Part shown: positions 14,797 to 25,918 of the stretch, one piece after another
Layout: each line of letters begins with the position of its first letter
Position numbering within the stretch: position 1 is the first letter of the stretch
Assembly (NCBI GenBank): GCA_021464245.1
Contig: JADCRB010000013.1
Location: 7,972,895-8,036,894 of the forward strand
Length of the DNA: 64,000 nt
Origin: Carallia brachiata
Lineage: Eukaryota; Streptophyta; Magnoliopsida; Malpighiales; Rhizophoraceae
Reading direction: 5' to 3'
Program-made: the position numbers and the translations under genes
The notes under the pieces: model-generated
What the model saw: the letters and a program-made list of their open reading frames with translations, nothing else
Told to the model about the DNA's origin: nothing
Databases searched by the model: none

Positions 14797-14802
14797 AATA
14801 AA
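14797..14802 (+). terminator. Putative polyadenylation signal of CALS5
   Basis: AATAAA about 345 bases after the stop codon. It is the first canonical signal in this 3' flank; plants often use weaker variants, so the true site may differ. Confidence 0.35.
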
Positions 14803-14806
14803 AAAA

Positions 14807-14810
<4 letters not shown>

Positions 14811-14840
<30 letters not shown>
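14811..14840. repeat. (GA)15 microsatellite
   Basis: Uninterrupted GA dinucleotide run in the CALS5 3' flank. Confidence 0.9.
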
Positions 14841-14842
<2 letters not shown>

Positions 14843-15239
14843 GCTAATATGAGTGTTCCAACTAAATGACTTGGCATGCAATATATGAATCCTTGATGAA
14901 ATTTTTGAGTCCGAATATCCTTTCAAATTTGACATAAACCTTTCATTTTTTTTTTTAAAAGGTCGAGCTTTGCTCAGTTTGACAATTTATATTTTAAAAA
15001 AATTAGGCCTGTTTTTCCTGCAATATTGCTTTTATTGAAGAGAACTCGCTGCACCTTGCAAAAAAAAAAAAAAAAAAAACAGGATATGTCGTTGCCTATC
15101 GACATTGGCATTGACCGTATATTTGAAGGCAAAGAGTGCTAATTCTCATTTGGCATAATAAGAGTGGATTCTGAATGTGTTTGTTACTTTTCTTTACCGT
15201 TATTCTTGTTTGACTTCCTAAACTACATCAATATTGACA

Positions 15240-15416
15240 TTAAATTTCATCCAAAAAATTCCTACTGCTCAAAATCGGCATCAAACAACAGCGCAATGAG
15301 ATACAGTGTGGTGAGGAGGGGGGTGGTGTGGAGCTCAGAGACAGAGAGACCAAGGAACAGCCTCCAGATATTGCAGGGACCGAATTGGGTCCGAGCTTCA
15401 AAGCGGATTGAGCCAT
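15240..15416 (-). pseudogene. Orphan transit-peptide-like first exon (gene fragment)
   Basis: An ATG at 15416-15414 on the minus strand opens about 58 codons beginning MAQSALKLGPNSVPAISGG. It continues Ser/Pro/Thr-rich with almost no acidic residues until TAA near 15240. Composition and position after a GC-rich, C/T-rich leader (15450-15660) resemble the first exon of a plastid- or mitochondrion-targeted protein. Downstream on the same strand there is only the CALS5 3' flank, so no body of the gene is present. It may be a duplicated, truncated 5' gene end, or chance. I do not recognise the protein. Confidence 0.3.
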
Positions 15417-16636
15417 CTTCTTTTGACGGGTCTTGCGGATAATAACGGGGTTATCGGGGCTCGGAGGAGGGACAATGAGGGAGGCAGCACCACGGCTGGT
15501 ACGGGAAACGGCGGTTGTCCGGCAAGCGTTATCGGACTTTTTTTTTGGGGGGGTGGGTGGGGGTGAGAGGAACAGTGAATTCTAGAGAGAAAAAGTAAGA
15601 GTAGTAGTAGGACTGTCGGAGGCGTAGTCGTAGCTCAGAGCATAACATTAATATTGAATTATTTTGCTCGATCATTCGACATTCAGAGTTACGTGTAGTT
15701 AAAACCTACGCACCACCCTGAAGACAAGCTTGTAGGCACCACTCACCACCATCATCTTGAAAATTGCTATGTGACATCATAACTTATTTGGAGAACGCTG
15801 TCGTAATCGAAAACTGCATCTGCCCGGTGAGCTTAATATCACCGGGTAATTTGGCATGCGTGACGCCCATCCGGCACCACCGCTAAACCAATCTCATTCT
15901 CATCACCCTAACCCCGTGTTCCATGCAACTTTGCTCACCCATCCTCCTGATTGTCAATTTTATGCCTTAAAAAATCAAAGATAGATTTATCCCGACCAAA
16001 AATAATAAGGGGGCACTTAGATAAATCAATAAAGGGACAATTATCACCAACAACGGGGACCAAATCCTCCAAGTTAACATAATCAATAATAACAAACTCA
16101 AGATTGCGGCAGTGAAGAAAAGGAAAAAGCAAATAAGTCCATATTTTCCAAAAAATTATCCTGGGATGGTAAAACATAAACAAGAGAGCAGCAAAACAAA
16201 CAAGGACAATCAGGATTTAATGTCCGTATTAATGCAATTACAGCTACAAGTCTATTGACCGATGAAGCGCACAATATGTGGGAGAAATCTTCGAACATCC
16301 CATGCATAAATCTCATTTTAGCTCATAATCATCTAGGGAATTCCAATATAGAATTCCAAAACCACCACAAAGACCACCACAAAGTCATCAATAGCGATGA
16401 AATCTTCCTCCTACCATGGCCCGCCAAGCATTTCTACTTCCAATCTTGGATGTCTCACATGACATGGAACAGATTCCACTATAAATAGGGCATCCCAAAC
16501 ATTGAACCTCTGATTGTATGTCCTCAACATCATCCTCCTGTTTATTGACAAACTGAGATAAGTACAATTGGAATGCAAAACACAAAATCTGTGATCTTTT
16601 ATGGCAAAATACAAGCAAAATTAGAATTCTTTGACT
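15417..16636. other. Spacer between orphan exon and NAC 3' end
   Basis: 15450-15660 is GC-rich with G-runs (15549-15570) and resembles a leader or promoter for the orphan exon. 15700-16636 contains the probable 3'UTR of the NAC gene. A possible additional 3' exon of NAC on the minus strand follows an acceptor CTCAG at about 16557-16553. No independent gene is supported. Confidence 0.45.
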
Positions 16637-18798
16637 TTACCTTAATGAAAAGGTCCGTTTGGTCCTCAACACGGTGAGATCTGTCATTTTGCGAGAAGAC
16701 CGACTGAGCCCACTGAGATTAGAAGGAAAATAGAACTGCTCCGATCCATGGAAGTTGTTGTCGGCAGATACCCCACCCATATGTATTTGCTCGTAGTTGT
16801 CGGTCCAATTGAGCAATTCAGCGGGACATCAAGATCCGTCAATTCCAAATAATGTAGGTTATCACCTTGGACCATATGGTCCATTCCATAATTAGCATAA
16901 TAATAACTGGAGATATCATCTCCACCTTGACCCAGTCCTTCCAGGTGCTCCAGGTCTCCCAAGTCGTTATAGATATCAGTACCATCCAAAAACCAGTCAG
17001 CCTGAGAAATTCCATCTTCATTGAGATTATCAGCCCTCTGCAAATCGATATTGAAATTAGACTTCAACAAAGATGGTAGCAACACTAGGAATCCTCAAGA
17101 TAAGGGCAGCACAGCAATTCCATAGGAGAAAAAAGAAAAAAGAATAAAAAAGACAAATAATCACGGACCATGAAAGAAAATCCTAGAAAAGGAAGGATAT
17201 GCATGAAGAGTATATTGGCCATCAAAGTTCTGGTCTTATATTGACAGTCTTCCAATTGAGTCAACATTTCAGAACCAAATGCTTGGCATTCCAACCGGAA
17301 AAAGACAAGAAACTAAAAGCATTTATAGGATTTTATCTTATTTTATTCAAGCAAGAGAGAGACAACAACCAATAAAATTGTGTCCAGTTTCCTCTATCGG
17401 CAAATTATCAACAGTTTTTCCTCAAGTTCACAAATGAAGAATTAGAGATTTATACATGACACAATGACCCAGAAAAAATATCAAAAGAAATCTTGCTCCA
17501 GATGAGCTTATTACATAACCAAAGTTAAACGACCAGAAATTTGAAAACCAAGCTCAGTTCTCAACACATGGTTGTAAAGGAGTTCTGCAATCTTACCGAG
17601 TGCAATTGTGAATTTAAAGAAATGAGGCATGATGTAAATTTTTTCCATCAAAACATTGGCAATTACCAAGTTATAGTTCTTTAAAAAGAAATGCACAGAA
17701 GTTATATCTCTTCCTTCTAATACTTGGTCTAAATGACCAAGGCAACAATTTGAAACAAAGTCTATGCAGTCCTGTGAGACAACCGTGCAAAATTGCGAAT
17801 GTACCAACATAGAGACTAAAGAACAACCAATTAGTTCAAGTAAGAATTTTTACCAGATAAGTGCATAAGCTTAGAGATTTAATTATAAGTTGAACTCTAA
17901 ACAAAATTAGCTCAAGCACAAGGACAGACAAGGTTACATACATCATTATTCTCATTTTCATCCAAATTGAATGCCATTTCTTCTGAGAACTCAGACAACA
18001 TTGCAAGAATATCCTCCTCCTCATTCACATGTTGAGATGCCTCCTCCGCAGCAGCAATGTCAGTACCAGAGATAACAGGAGGCTGGTGAGCAGATTGCAG
18101 GGTCTCATCTGGGCAAGGCGCAGATGATCCAACAAATACGTCTACAGGAACATAAGGACAAGTAGAACTTGAAATATTTGGGTTCAAAGTCCCTGCAAAG
18201 GCTGGAACGGCCCTACCAACAGAAGAAGTAGCTTCTCCACCATTCATTACCTCCTCCTCATCATCATCATCCCATTCTTCCTCCTTAAACGGTTTTCCAT
18301 ATTGGGCACCGTTTTTTGGACCAGGTCCATCCTTTTTGAATACCACACACAGTGCATAAGCATCCTGGGTAACTCCTCTGTCAGCCAAATCCTTCTCTTC
18401 AAGTCTGTATTCATGCATAACCCAGTCCGTTCTTTCCCCCTTTGGTGCCTTACCTCTGTGGAAAACCAATGTTTTAATCATTCCCACAACTTCAGTATTA
18501 TAATGAACAGGTCTGTCCTTGCCCGTGGTTTTCCAATATCCCATATCAGTGGACCGATTCATTCTAGCCCCACCAGCATATTTCTTTTCTCGAGGGCAAA
18601 AGAAGAACCACTTCAAATCCCCAGTTCTGAGAAATGATTTCTCAGGAAGGTCCCACGGAGGATATTTGTAAATGTCAACCTCAGCAATGGCTTCAAACTG
18701 GAGTCTCTTCCCCAATATTTTCTCTTCAGATAGTACTTAACAAGTTCAACATCAGTAGGGTGAAAGCGAAACCCAGGAGGCAGCAATGTTTTAGCCAT
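16637..18798 (-). CDS. NAC082: NAC-domain transcription factor, ANAC082/ANAC103 type
   Basis: Coding exons are 18798-17942 and 17037-16637 (donor GTATGT, acceptor TTGCAG). The NAC DNA-binding domain fills the first ~160 codons: [78 protein letters not shown]. An acidic stretch ([11 protein letters not shown]) and a Ser/Pro-rich tail follow. The [17 protein letters not shown] layout is that of the ANAC082/ANAC103 subgroup, linked in Arabidopsis to nucleolar/ER stress; that is remembered family knowledge. Two one-base deletions break the frame: one in the T-run 18718-18721 (after YYLKRK) and one in the G-run 16823-16825 (after LTDLDVP). Allowing for both, the product is about 419 residues. The 3' end is uncertain: the TAA at 16639-16637 overlaps a good donor (AAG|GTAAAG), so another exon may follow. 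Confidence 0.8.
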
Positions 18799-19325
18799 CA
18801 GAACTGGAAACAGAAAACCTCAAAAATTCCTCAACTCAACCAAGACACAGTGCAGCAATTGTTCTCAGGATGACCCACCCAATAATTCCACAATAATTGG
18901 TGAATGCTAATGGTGAGGTTATGCTTTTGCTTTGCAGTAGTAGTATTTCCTCTTTCGCAGACAAAATCAAGAATATTCTTCTTCTTCTTCTTTTTTTCTG
19001 TTTTTGTTTTTCTTTAGTCTATTTTTTCCCAATATTTTTTTTCTTAAAAAAAACACGTAGAATTGGCCAAAATCAAAAGAAACGAAGCAGGAGATAACAG
19101 AAAGGGTCAAGTCCAATGTCTAAACAAAATCCTCCAAGAACACCACAGCCTCCCTCTGTTCATAATCCCAAAATCACACCAAATGTATTGGTTTTTGTTG
19201 CAGAGATAACCAGACATCTGGTGTGCAGTATTTCCCCTGTTTTTATACCATTAGTCTCAGCGCCAAAATTCAACAAAAACACAAAAACAAAAACAAAAAC
19301 AGAACGCAGAAAAACAAAAAAAAAC

Positions 19326-19358
<33 letters not shown>

Positions 19359-19655
19359 CCCTAGAAGACGATGGACTTCCAATATCGAAGGGCTTTTTTT
19401 TTTTTTTTTACTAAGAATAGAATCAAATAAAGAGCGACGGCACAGGTCGGAGAGAAGCAGATAGATGAGATGAGATGAGATGAGTAACCCTAAGTACCTG
19501 ATCGGGAGGTGGAGGCTGCGGGTGAGGTTTGAGACAGTAGCAAGAGCGAGAGAGCGCCGGCGCGGAGTGAGAGAGACTAGAAAGGAAGGCTTACGATTAC
19601 GAATGAAATTAATGAGGAAGGCAGCAAAAGCGGGCTTTTCGTTACTATTTATATT
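18799..19655 (-). promoter_or_regulatory. NAC 5'UTR exon, 5'UTR intron and promoter
   Basis: On the minus strand a TTTCCAG acceptor lies just before the start codon (about 18804). A clean donor CAG|GTACTTAG lies at 19498/19497, giving a 5'UTR intron of about 690 bp. TATAAATAG (plus 19645-19653) would place transcription start near 19615. The intron contains several A/T homopolymer runs. No gene on the plus strand is convincing. Confidence 0.55.
19645..19653 (-). promoter_or_regulatory. TATA box of NAC gene
   Basis: TATAAATAG on the minus strand, about 150 bp upstream of the inferred 5'UTR donor. It matches the plant TATA consensus in position and sequence. Confidence 0.5.
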
Positions 19656-20028
19656 AATAAAATTATTATTATTTATTATATTATTAATATCCTCCCAAGT
19701 TCCTACCCCAACCCAAATTTTAATTTTAATCTTCCCAACTCAACCCAACCCTACCAATATCTTTATAAATAAATAATAATAATATTCATCTCGATTAAAT
19801 ATTAAAATTTTAAATATTACTTAAAGAAAAAATAAAATAAAAAATGAATGAAAAAAATTATAACTATAATTTTTTTAATTTAATTTAACTTTTTTTTAAA
19901 ATATATTCAATGTAATGCATTATATTAATTTAAATAAATAGCATTATATCTATATATATATATTATTTTTTTTTTAAAAATGACAAAGATATTATAATAT
20001 TACGATTCTTTACTATGAATTACGAGTT

Positions 20029-20217
20029 AGAGGTTTGTTACGGACAGTCACTTTTTATTTTTTTTTACAGACACCAATCACAAATTAACATATCAATACT
20101 TTTCAATGACATTTTTGTAATATTTTTGACATTCAACTTTTTGACAACTAATCAACACCTGCCACGTAAGCAGCAACTGTAAAAGAGGAGGTAAAAGTGA
20201 TACTAGCATTTATCTTA
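20029..20217 (+). mobile_element. MITE-like element, copy 1
   Basis: About 190 bp, non-coding. It starts near AGAGGTTTGTTACGGACAG and ends GGTAAAAGTGATACTAGC. The same sequence recurs at 20243-20425 and, inverted, at 62029-62223. Terminal ~31 bp form an imperfect inverted repeat, best seen in the third copy (AAGAG..CTA..TCACTTTT.ACC). Internal sequence is AT-rich. The superfamily cannot be assigned; clean target-site duplications are not visible. Confidence 0.6.
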
Positions 20218-20242
20218 TGATTTAAATATTGATTTATTTGAT

Positions 20243-20425
20243 ATTTGTTACGGACAGTCACTTTTTACTTTCTTTTTATAGATACCAATCACAAATTAAC
20301 ATATCAATACTTTTCAATGACATTTCTGTAATATTTTTGACATTTAACTTTTTGACAACTAATTAATACTTCACATAAAACAACTGTAAAAAAAAGATAA
20401 AAATAACTGTTATTAATATTTCCAA
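20243..20425 (+). mobile_element. MITE-like element, copy 2 (tandem to copy 1)
   Basis: Direct repeat of the preceding element, separated by about 25 bp. It shares GTTACGGACAGTCACTTTTT and the ACATATCAATACTTTTCAAT core. The 3' end is more degraded (AAATAACTGTTATTAATA). The tandem arrangement suggests local duplication or insertion of one copy beside another. Confidence 0.6.
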
Positions 20426-22683
20426 TTTATTTTATTTTATTTTACTATTTATACTATGCGTACTTTTTTTTTTTAAAGAGTTTTCTGGTTTTTTTTTTCT
20501 GATACTCGTTTTCGTGTGGGCCCATTGATTTAAGGGGTTTTTGTTTGAATATTTTATTTATGAAGGGAAGGGAAATTAAAGAAGGAAGCAAGCGCGAAGC
20601 AAAGTTAGCGTAGTTGTGAAGCTAACAAGAAGTCCTTCAACAATTCCTATTGGTTGGATGGCTCCACACAGTTGACATTTTGGTTCTCCCAAAATTTGGA
20701 ACACTTTTCGTTTGGTTTTTTTTTTCTTCCCCGTTATGTTAAAGACTAAAAAGTTGTGTTCACACTTGTTTGCGACTAAAATCAAAATTGTATAGATTTT
20801 CGTTTGGATTCTCTCTAATTTCCTCGTGACCGTAACAACATATCTAGTTTGGATCATTCCGAATCTTCAAAAATTGCTCTCGTCGTTTTATTGCCAAAAA
20901 CAAATCCCATATCATAACTATAAAAATTTCATAGATGGATTGGATTGTTATAAATTTAAAGTACCATCAAGCACTAGTATTTGGTAGGATACATGTTGGA
21001 AGCAAAATTATATAAAGGAGGGCGCCAAAATAATTTTTGATTTTTATTTTTGTTTGTGATTGATTTTTTTTTTTTAATTTCAATGTACGTTAATAAGTGT
21101 TGTCAACTTGAATTTAATTTCTTATCTTATGCACGTACATATAAAGACAAAAAAAATTGCCAACATATTATTTTTAGTGAAGAAAAAAAATTTAAAACTA
21201 TACTAATGCATAATTACACTCTCAACCAAAACAAAAATCAATCTGGTCACCAAATTTCAGATAATGAAACAAAAATAAAAATTTTCATCAATAAAAACTT
21301 CTGTATTGGCATTTTTGGCACGTGCGGATCCACATATTATTGTAGTGACAGAAAATTTGCAATACATAGTTAATGAATTAATAGTAAAAGATTGAAAAAA
21401 ATAAGAACTAATACTTTTTGATATGCAGACCTTAAATGAATGTTGTATAATCAATTCTAATAGTATTTATATTTAATATTATATATATAGATAGTCATTT
21501 TAAATATACATAACTTTTTATTTTGTGAGAATTAAGACGATGGTTTAAATTTTTCTTTGTTTTTTTTTAAGAAAAGCATAGTTTAAGAATTATAACTCGT
21601 GAGCTTTAATTGCAAATAAACGTCTTCATTATCTTGCTAAGCTTATTCCCACAAAACCTGCATATTAATTAAAAATACATTTTTTGTTTATGCGCTTAAT
21701 GAAATTATTGTACATGCAAAGGATATTATTCTATCATCAGACTAAAATTCAAAGAGCAATTATAAATATGATGGACATTAATCACTTTTTTCACTTCAAA
21801 ATAAAAGATAGAAAAAATTTTGTTACCAATATTTATCACTCAAATTATGTTTAATCACTTTCAAAAATCAAATCTTTTTTATTAAATAAACTAATACAGG
21901 AGAACTCTTGGCCAAAATCTAGCAACCCGGTGTTTACCCTGCCTAGAGACAACATTAATACGAGCCCAGTAATTTTCAAGTCGCAAATTATATTTACTCA
22001 TAACTAATTAACTAATTACTTAAACAGTTAAATTTATGTGTATATTTGCTTCAAATCTAATGAATGAATCGATAATAATTCTGACAATTTAACCTAACTA
22101 AATGTTTCGTGTTGGTCAATTTAAATTCGACTGTGCCAGAAAATCCCACACAAAACTGATTTTGAGTGGGTGCATTTGGCCGCACAGCCACAAGTCCCGT
22201 TGTATATCTTCCCCTGATTATTGCATTGACTATAGAGTTCCATACAGATATGATGCATCCATTGCAATTTCTCCTTCTCATTTCCTCCATGCAGGCACAG
22301 AAGACTCAAGAGTAAAAGGCCGTAAAATTAGTGTTTGACCAATAAAAGTAGCTATTAGAATTTTAACAAACAAATCATTTTCCAAAATTGCACAAACTTT
22401 CTGGTTCTGATTTTGTCTTTTTTTTTTCTTGGTTTGCTCGTGTTTTTTTTTTTTTTTTTTTTTGACTGCATTGGTTTGCTCATGTTGAGGAGGAAGGGAG
22501 ATGCAGACATGATTCATTTAATAATAAGAAAGCTACCGTGTGACCACATTTATTGGAGCGCATGCTTACAGGAGAACAATAAAATAATTTTGTACTTTGA
22601 GTTTTATCAATTTGTGGTGGTAGAGGAGATCTAATTGATCCAAAATTTATTTTGGTATCATTCATGTGCCTCAAGAGTAATAA
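20426..22683. other. AT-rich intergenic stretch
   Basis: No gene, RNA or repeat that I can support. Short open frames here are lowercase-complexity or AT-driven and have no recognisable domains. Confidence 0.5.
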
Positions 22684-22848
22684 TATATATTACAAAAAAA
22701 TATGTCATGAAATATCTTAAAACTTATAATTATACAAAAAAATAAATAATTTTTTTTCTTTTTTAGTTTAATAGTGTTAAAAAAATTAATAATTATTTAT
22801 ATAATTATAAATTTTAAGATATTTCGTGACATAATTTTCATTATATAT
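22684..22848. mobile_element. Foldback / MITE-like inverted repeat
   Basis: Arms of about 45 bp: left 22690-22735 (core ATGTCATGAAATATCTTAAA) and right 22800-22845 (core TTTTAAGATATTTCGTGACA) are near-perfect reverse complements. They flank an A/T-rich loop of about 65 bp. Typical of a small non-autonomous foldback element; no flanking duplication is obvious. Confidence 0.6.
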
Positions 22849-24999
22849 GTATACTCGTGCCTCTATAGGTGTTACCAACAAGTATTTCTCTAATACAATT
22901 CAGTACCTAAGGCAGGGTGGAGACTTAATTGCATTATTACTTGTTTGTGATAATTTTGAATTTTTTTTTTTGATCAACTTCGAAGATTGTAATTGTGCAA
23001 GTTTATGAGCTATTTGCTCATTTCCCCATCGTTTTTACTACTCGCATGTACAAGGGAATTTTATGCGTTGATAAAACATAAGTCTCCCAAGTGATTCCAA
23101 GACGGAAAAAGACAGTAAACTATAAATACCTCGATAATTAGAGAACATTTAAAAATTGATCATATTCTTTTATATTACATTACATGCTTCAATGTAACAG
23201 AATTTCAACCGATAAAAGAGGAAAGAAGACATCCACTTGAGTCATCTCTCTCCCTCCGCTCTCCCCAAAAGACAACAGGCTAAACTTTGGCCGGCAGCGA
23301 GAGCTAACCCACGCCGTTGGCCAACCATCTCTTCCCCTTTCCTCTCTTTTTTCTTCTATCTCTTCCATCTTTTCCTCCATATGGTGTCTCTGGCTTCTTT
23401 TCCTCCCCTTTGCTCTATTTTATTTGACTTTTAATGGAGTTTTAAGATGTTTGTTTAGATCTAACCATGGCATCCTAGTGCCAAATTCGGGATCCTCTCG
23501 CCTCCATGGTCACTTTTACCTTGTTGGTCTTCATCTCCGGCGACAGTGCCGCAGCGCTGATCGTCGTGCCAAAACTTCATGTCGCAGTCGAAGATAGCAT
23601 CGCTGAAGATGCCGATGCAGCCCCCTCTATGGGTCTTGCTGCTCCTCTTGCCGCAAGGACTGACGCTGCTGACAATAACAGTGTTCGCAGGTCAGATTGA
23701 GTGGATTTAGGAGTATATCCACATTCAATTCGTTGATGGCGGATTGGATAATTCTCTATTCACACTTAATCAGCCATACAACCCAATCTGACCAATCCAA
23801 TCCGCTAGTAGCGAATTGGATTGGATCGATTTTGACGGATTACATGCAATAAAAAAAATAATTTTCATTAATCTACAGTCATCATCAATCATCAAATTTA
23901 CAGTCATCCATATGGTCCTTTGTGTTATCCACATATCCAACGTGACAAGATGGGTAGAAAGGTATATTTTACACTAAAGTTTAGCTATCATGGCCACACA
24001 TTCTAATGTGTATCCAATTGATTTTCACTTTTATTCCGCAGCATGATCACCTTTTTGATTCAGTATAACAGAAAAAATCCAGATTTTCGAGATTTTCCAA
24101 CAGTTTGATGACCTTCATGGCTTTAAGAGAAAAAAAATGAAGAATAATGACAAGAAATTCAAAAATCTCTCTCAAGGTCACAGTTTGTGCATCTTCTTAT
24201 TGCTACTATGTTTTCTGATGCCAATTTGTGGAAAAGTGATTACACTTATCCCAAAATATGAAAGAGAAATGTGAAACTAAGGTCTACAAATGCTTTATGA
24301 CATCTTTTTCTCTGGCTTCCATCTCTGTATTTTATTTATATTCTCCTATTTATTTATCCTTAAAAAAGGCAGATAACATGGTTTACTCGTCTAATAGATA
24401 ACAGTTTCTCAAGTTTTAATTGTAAAATTGGTATGCTTTTGATTCAAATTTTGAGAAATAGAAACACTTTTTGGCAGGTTACATAGATGGATGAAAAACA
24501 AGGAAAACTGCAAAATACAATTTTTCTAGAGAGATTTAAAATTGAAAAGCCTGAAAAACGAGTTTTAATCTATCTTTTATTTTTATACTCATTTGTTAAG
24601 TAACAAAGTATCGTACTTCAAAAATAGTAATCGAGCTTGCAAAACAATGACAAGAAATTCGGATGACTGGGCTTGAATCTGACTCTCTAATATAAGAAAT
24701 GGTCAATAAAAATATATCAGAATCTAAAGACATCGGATTCATCATTGGCATCCAGTTATTAGAAGCAAAATTAACAGAACAAAGATGACAACTTCAGCAA
24801 AAAGTCATGACCCAATCCAGTCCAAAACCACAGAAGCACCCATCCATATCTCAACAATTCCAATTGCGAAGAACGAAGGCAAAAAAAAAAAAAAAGCTCA
24901 TATATATCATTATTACCAGGACCCTCCAAAATTCAACCCCATATACACAAAAATGCAAATAAACAAAAATAGAAACGAGGACTTATAGTTAAGAAGAGC
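22849..24999. other. Intergenic stretch with one GC-rich block
   Basis: Mostly AT-rich and featureless. 23460-23700 is a GC-rich block with Ala-rich open frames, followed by repeated GATTGGATTGGAT-like words (23700-23850). It resembles retroelement or gene debris rather than a gene. Confidence 0.4.
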
Positions 25000-25139
25000 T
25001 TAAGAGACCGGCTGAGAACGACAGTTCTGAGGCAGGCTTTGGGCCGCGAATGGAGGCGTAGGCCGTAGGGTTTATTTTTGACGAAGCGATTTCAGTGATG
25101 GAAAGAGCCGAAGAGTTACGATTTTCTTTTTCTTATTTT
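25000..25139 (-). pseudogene. Gene-like fragment cut at the pararetrovirus border
   Basis: On the minus strand from about 25125 to 25000 a frame stays open for about 45 codons without a Met (INPTAYASIRGPKPASELSF lies inside) and stops at TAA. Its GC content is well above the neighbours and it contains AAACCCTACGG, typical of plant 5' leaders. It ends where the viral sequence starts (about 25140). It may be a terminal exon or leader severed by the integration. I do not recognise it. Confidence 0.25.
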
Positions 25140-25664
25140 ATATAAAAAAATTGATACAGAAAGAGAAAATTCGGGGAAATTTCTTCTCCTGTTCAGGGGT
25201 TTTATAAAGTTGGTCAAAGAGTTTATACGAGGGAAGAAGTTCAGTAGGAAGGATGAACTTCGTACAGCCAAAATAATCTCACCATTGGAGGAACCAATTT
25301 GGAATTAATTGGGGTTCAAATGTTTTGTCAAAATAAATAAGCCAAGTATGACCTCGTTTAGAATTTTGATAGAAAAAGACATTGAACCATGCCTGCTGAT
25401 AATCCCAATATGAAAAATAAAGGGAAGGATCAGGATTATTGGGGTCAAGTCTTATGCCTTCCAAAAGAAATGGAGAGCCAAATTGTTTAGGATGAAGAAG
25501 GTTCATAATTTGGCAGGTGGAGTACGAATAGTCTTTGGTTGGGTCAAAGGTATTATCCATATAGGTTTGCCATTGTCCATCTACCTTCTTATGGTATTGG
25601 AATTTCCATTTTACTGAGGGTGGATCTGTTTCAGAAAGGAGGGCCATGTAATAGGCTACTGGTT
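25140..25664 (-). pseudogene. Pararetroviral ORF2 fragment, inverted
   Basis: Open on the minus strand from 25647 to 25279 (about 122 codons) and matching the plus-strand ORF2 at about 32098-32630 with few substitutions. It is truncated at both ends: it lacks the Lys-rich N-terminus and the C-terminal third. The match to the plus copy stops near 25140, at a run of A/T. It forms a long inverted repeat with 32098-32630. Confidence 0.85.
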
Positions 25665-25752
25665 GTAGATCTGTAGAAATTAATTCCTTTCACAGAAAAA
25701 AATCATGTGGTATCAGAGCCTAGGAAGGTTGTAGATCTGTAGAAATTAATTC
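25661..25752 (+). repeat. 26-bp direct repeat flanking the viral primer-binding site
   Basis: GGTTGTAGATCTGTAGAAAT and the six bases after it occur identically at 25661-25686 and 25727-25752, 66 bp apart, bracketing the tRNA-binding site. It may reflect strand-transfer or a duplication during integration. Confidence 0.85.
25708..25719 (+). promoter_or_regulatory. tRNA-Met primer-binding site of the pararetrovirus
   Basis: TGGTATCAGAGC, complementary to the 3' end of plant initiator tRNA-Met, the standard minus-strand primer of caulimovirids. It marks nominal position 1 of the viral genome. ORF1 begins 200 bp downstream, leaving a short leader. Confidence 0.85.
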
Positions 25753-25918
25753 TGTTTTTAAATAGTTTGGAAATTGGTTGTGAGTCAGACTAGATTCCAA
25801 TTGAACCCAGTGCAGAGGTAAGCAGCAGTAAGTCCCGACGGACAGGGCAATCAGTCTGTGTGCTGCAGGGTATAACCGGAGTAGTCTATCATAAACAATA
25901 TCCTTATTATTTTTAAAC

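Larger units (their letters stand above)
14454..15239. other. CALS5 3'UTR and spacer
   Basis: After the TAG at 14451-14453 there is no further callose-synthase coding. An AATAAA is at 14797-14802. A (GA)n microsatellite is at 14811-14840, and A-runs lie near 14708 and 15061-15079. No gene seen. Confidence 0.6.

Noticed and set aside
16388..16618. Independent small gene on the minus strand
   Set aside because: Better explained as NAC 3'UTR or a possible extra NAC exon.
22057..22338. Overlapping 60-80 codon frames on both strands
   Set aside because: No domain, no splice context, ordinary for spacer DNA.
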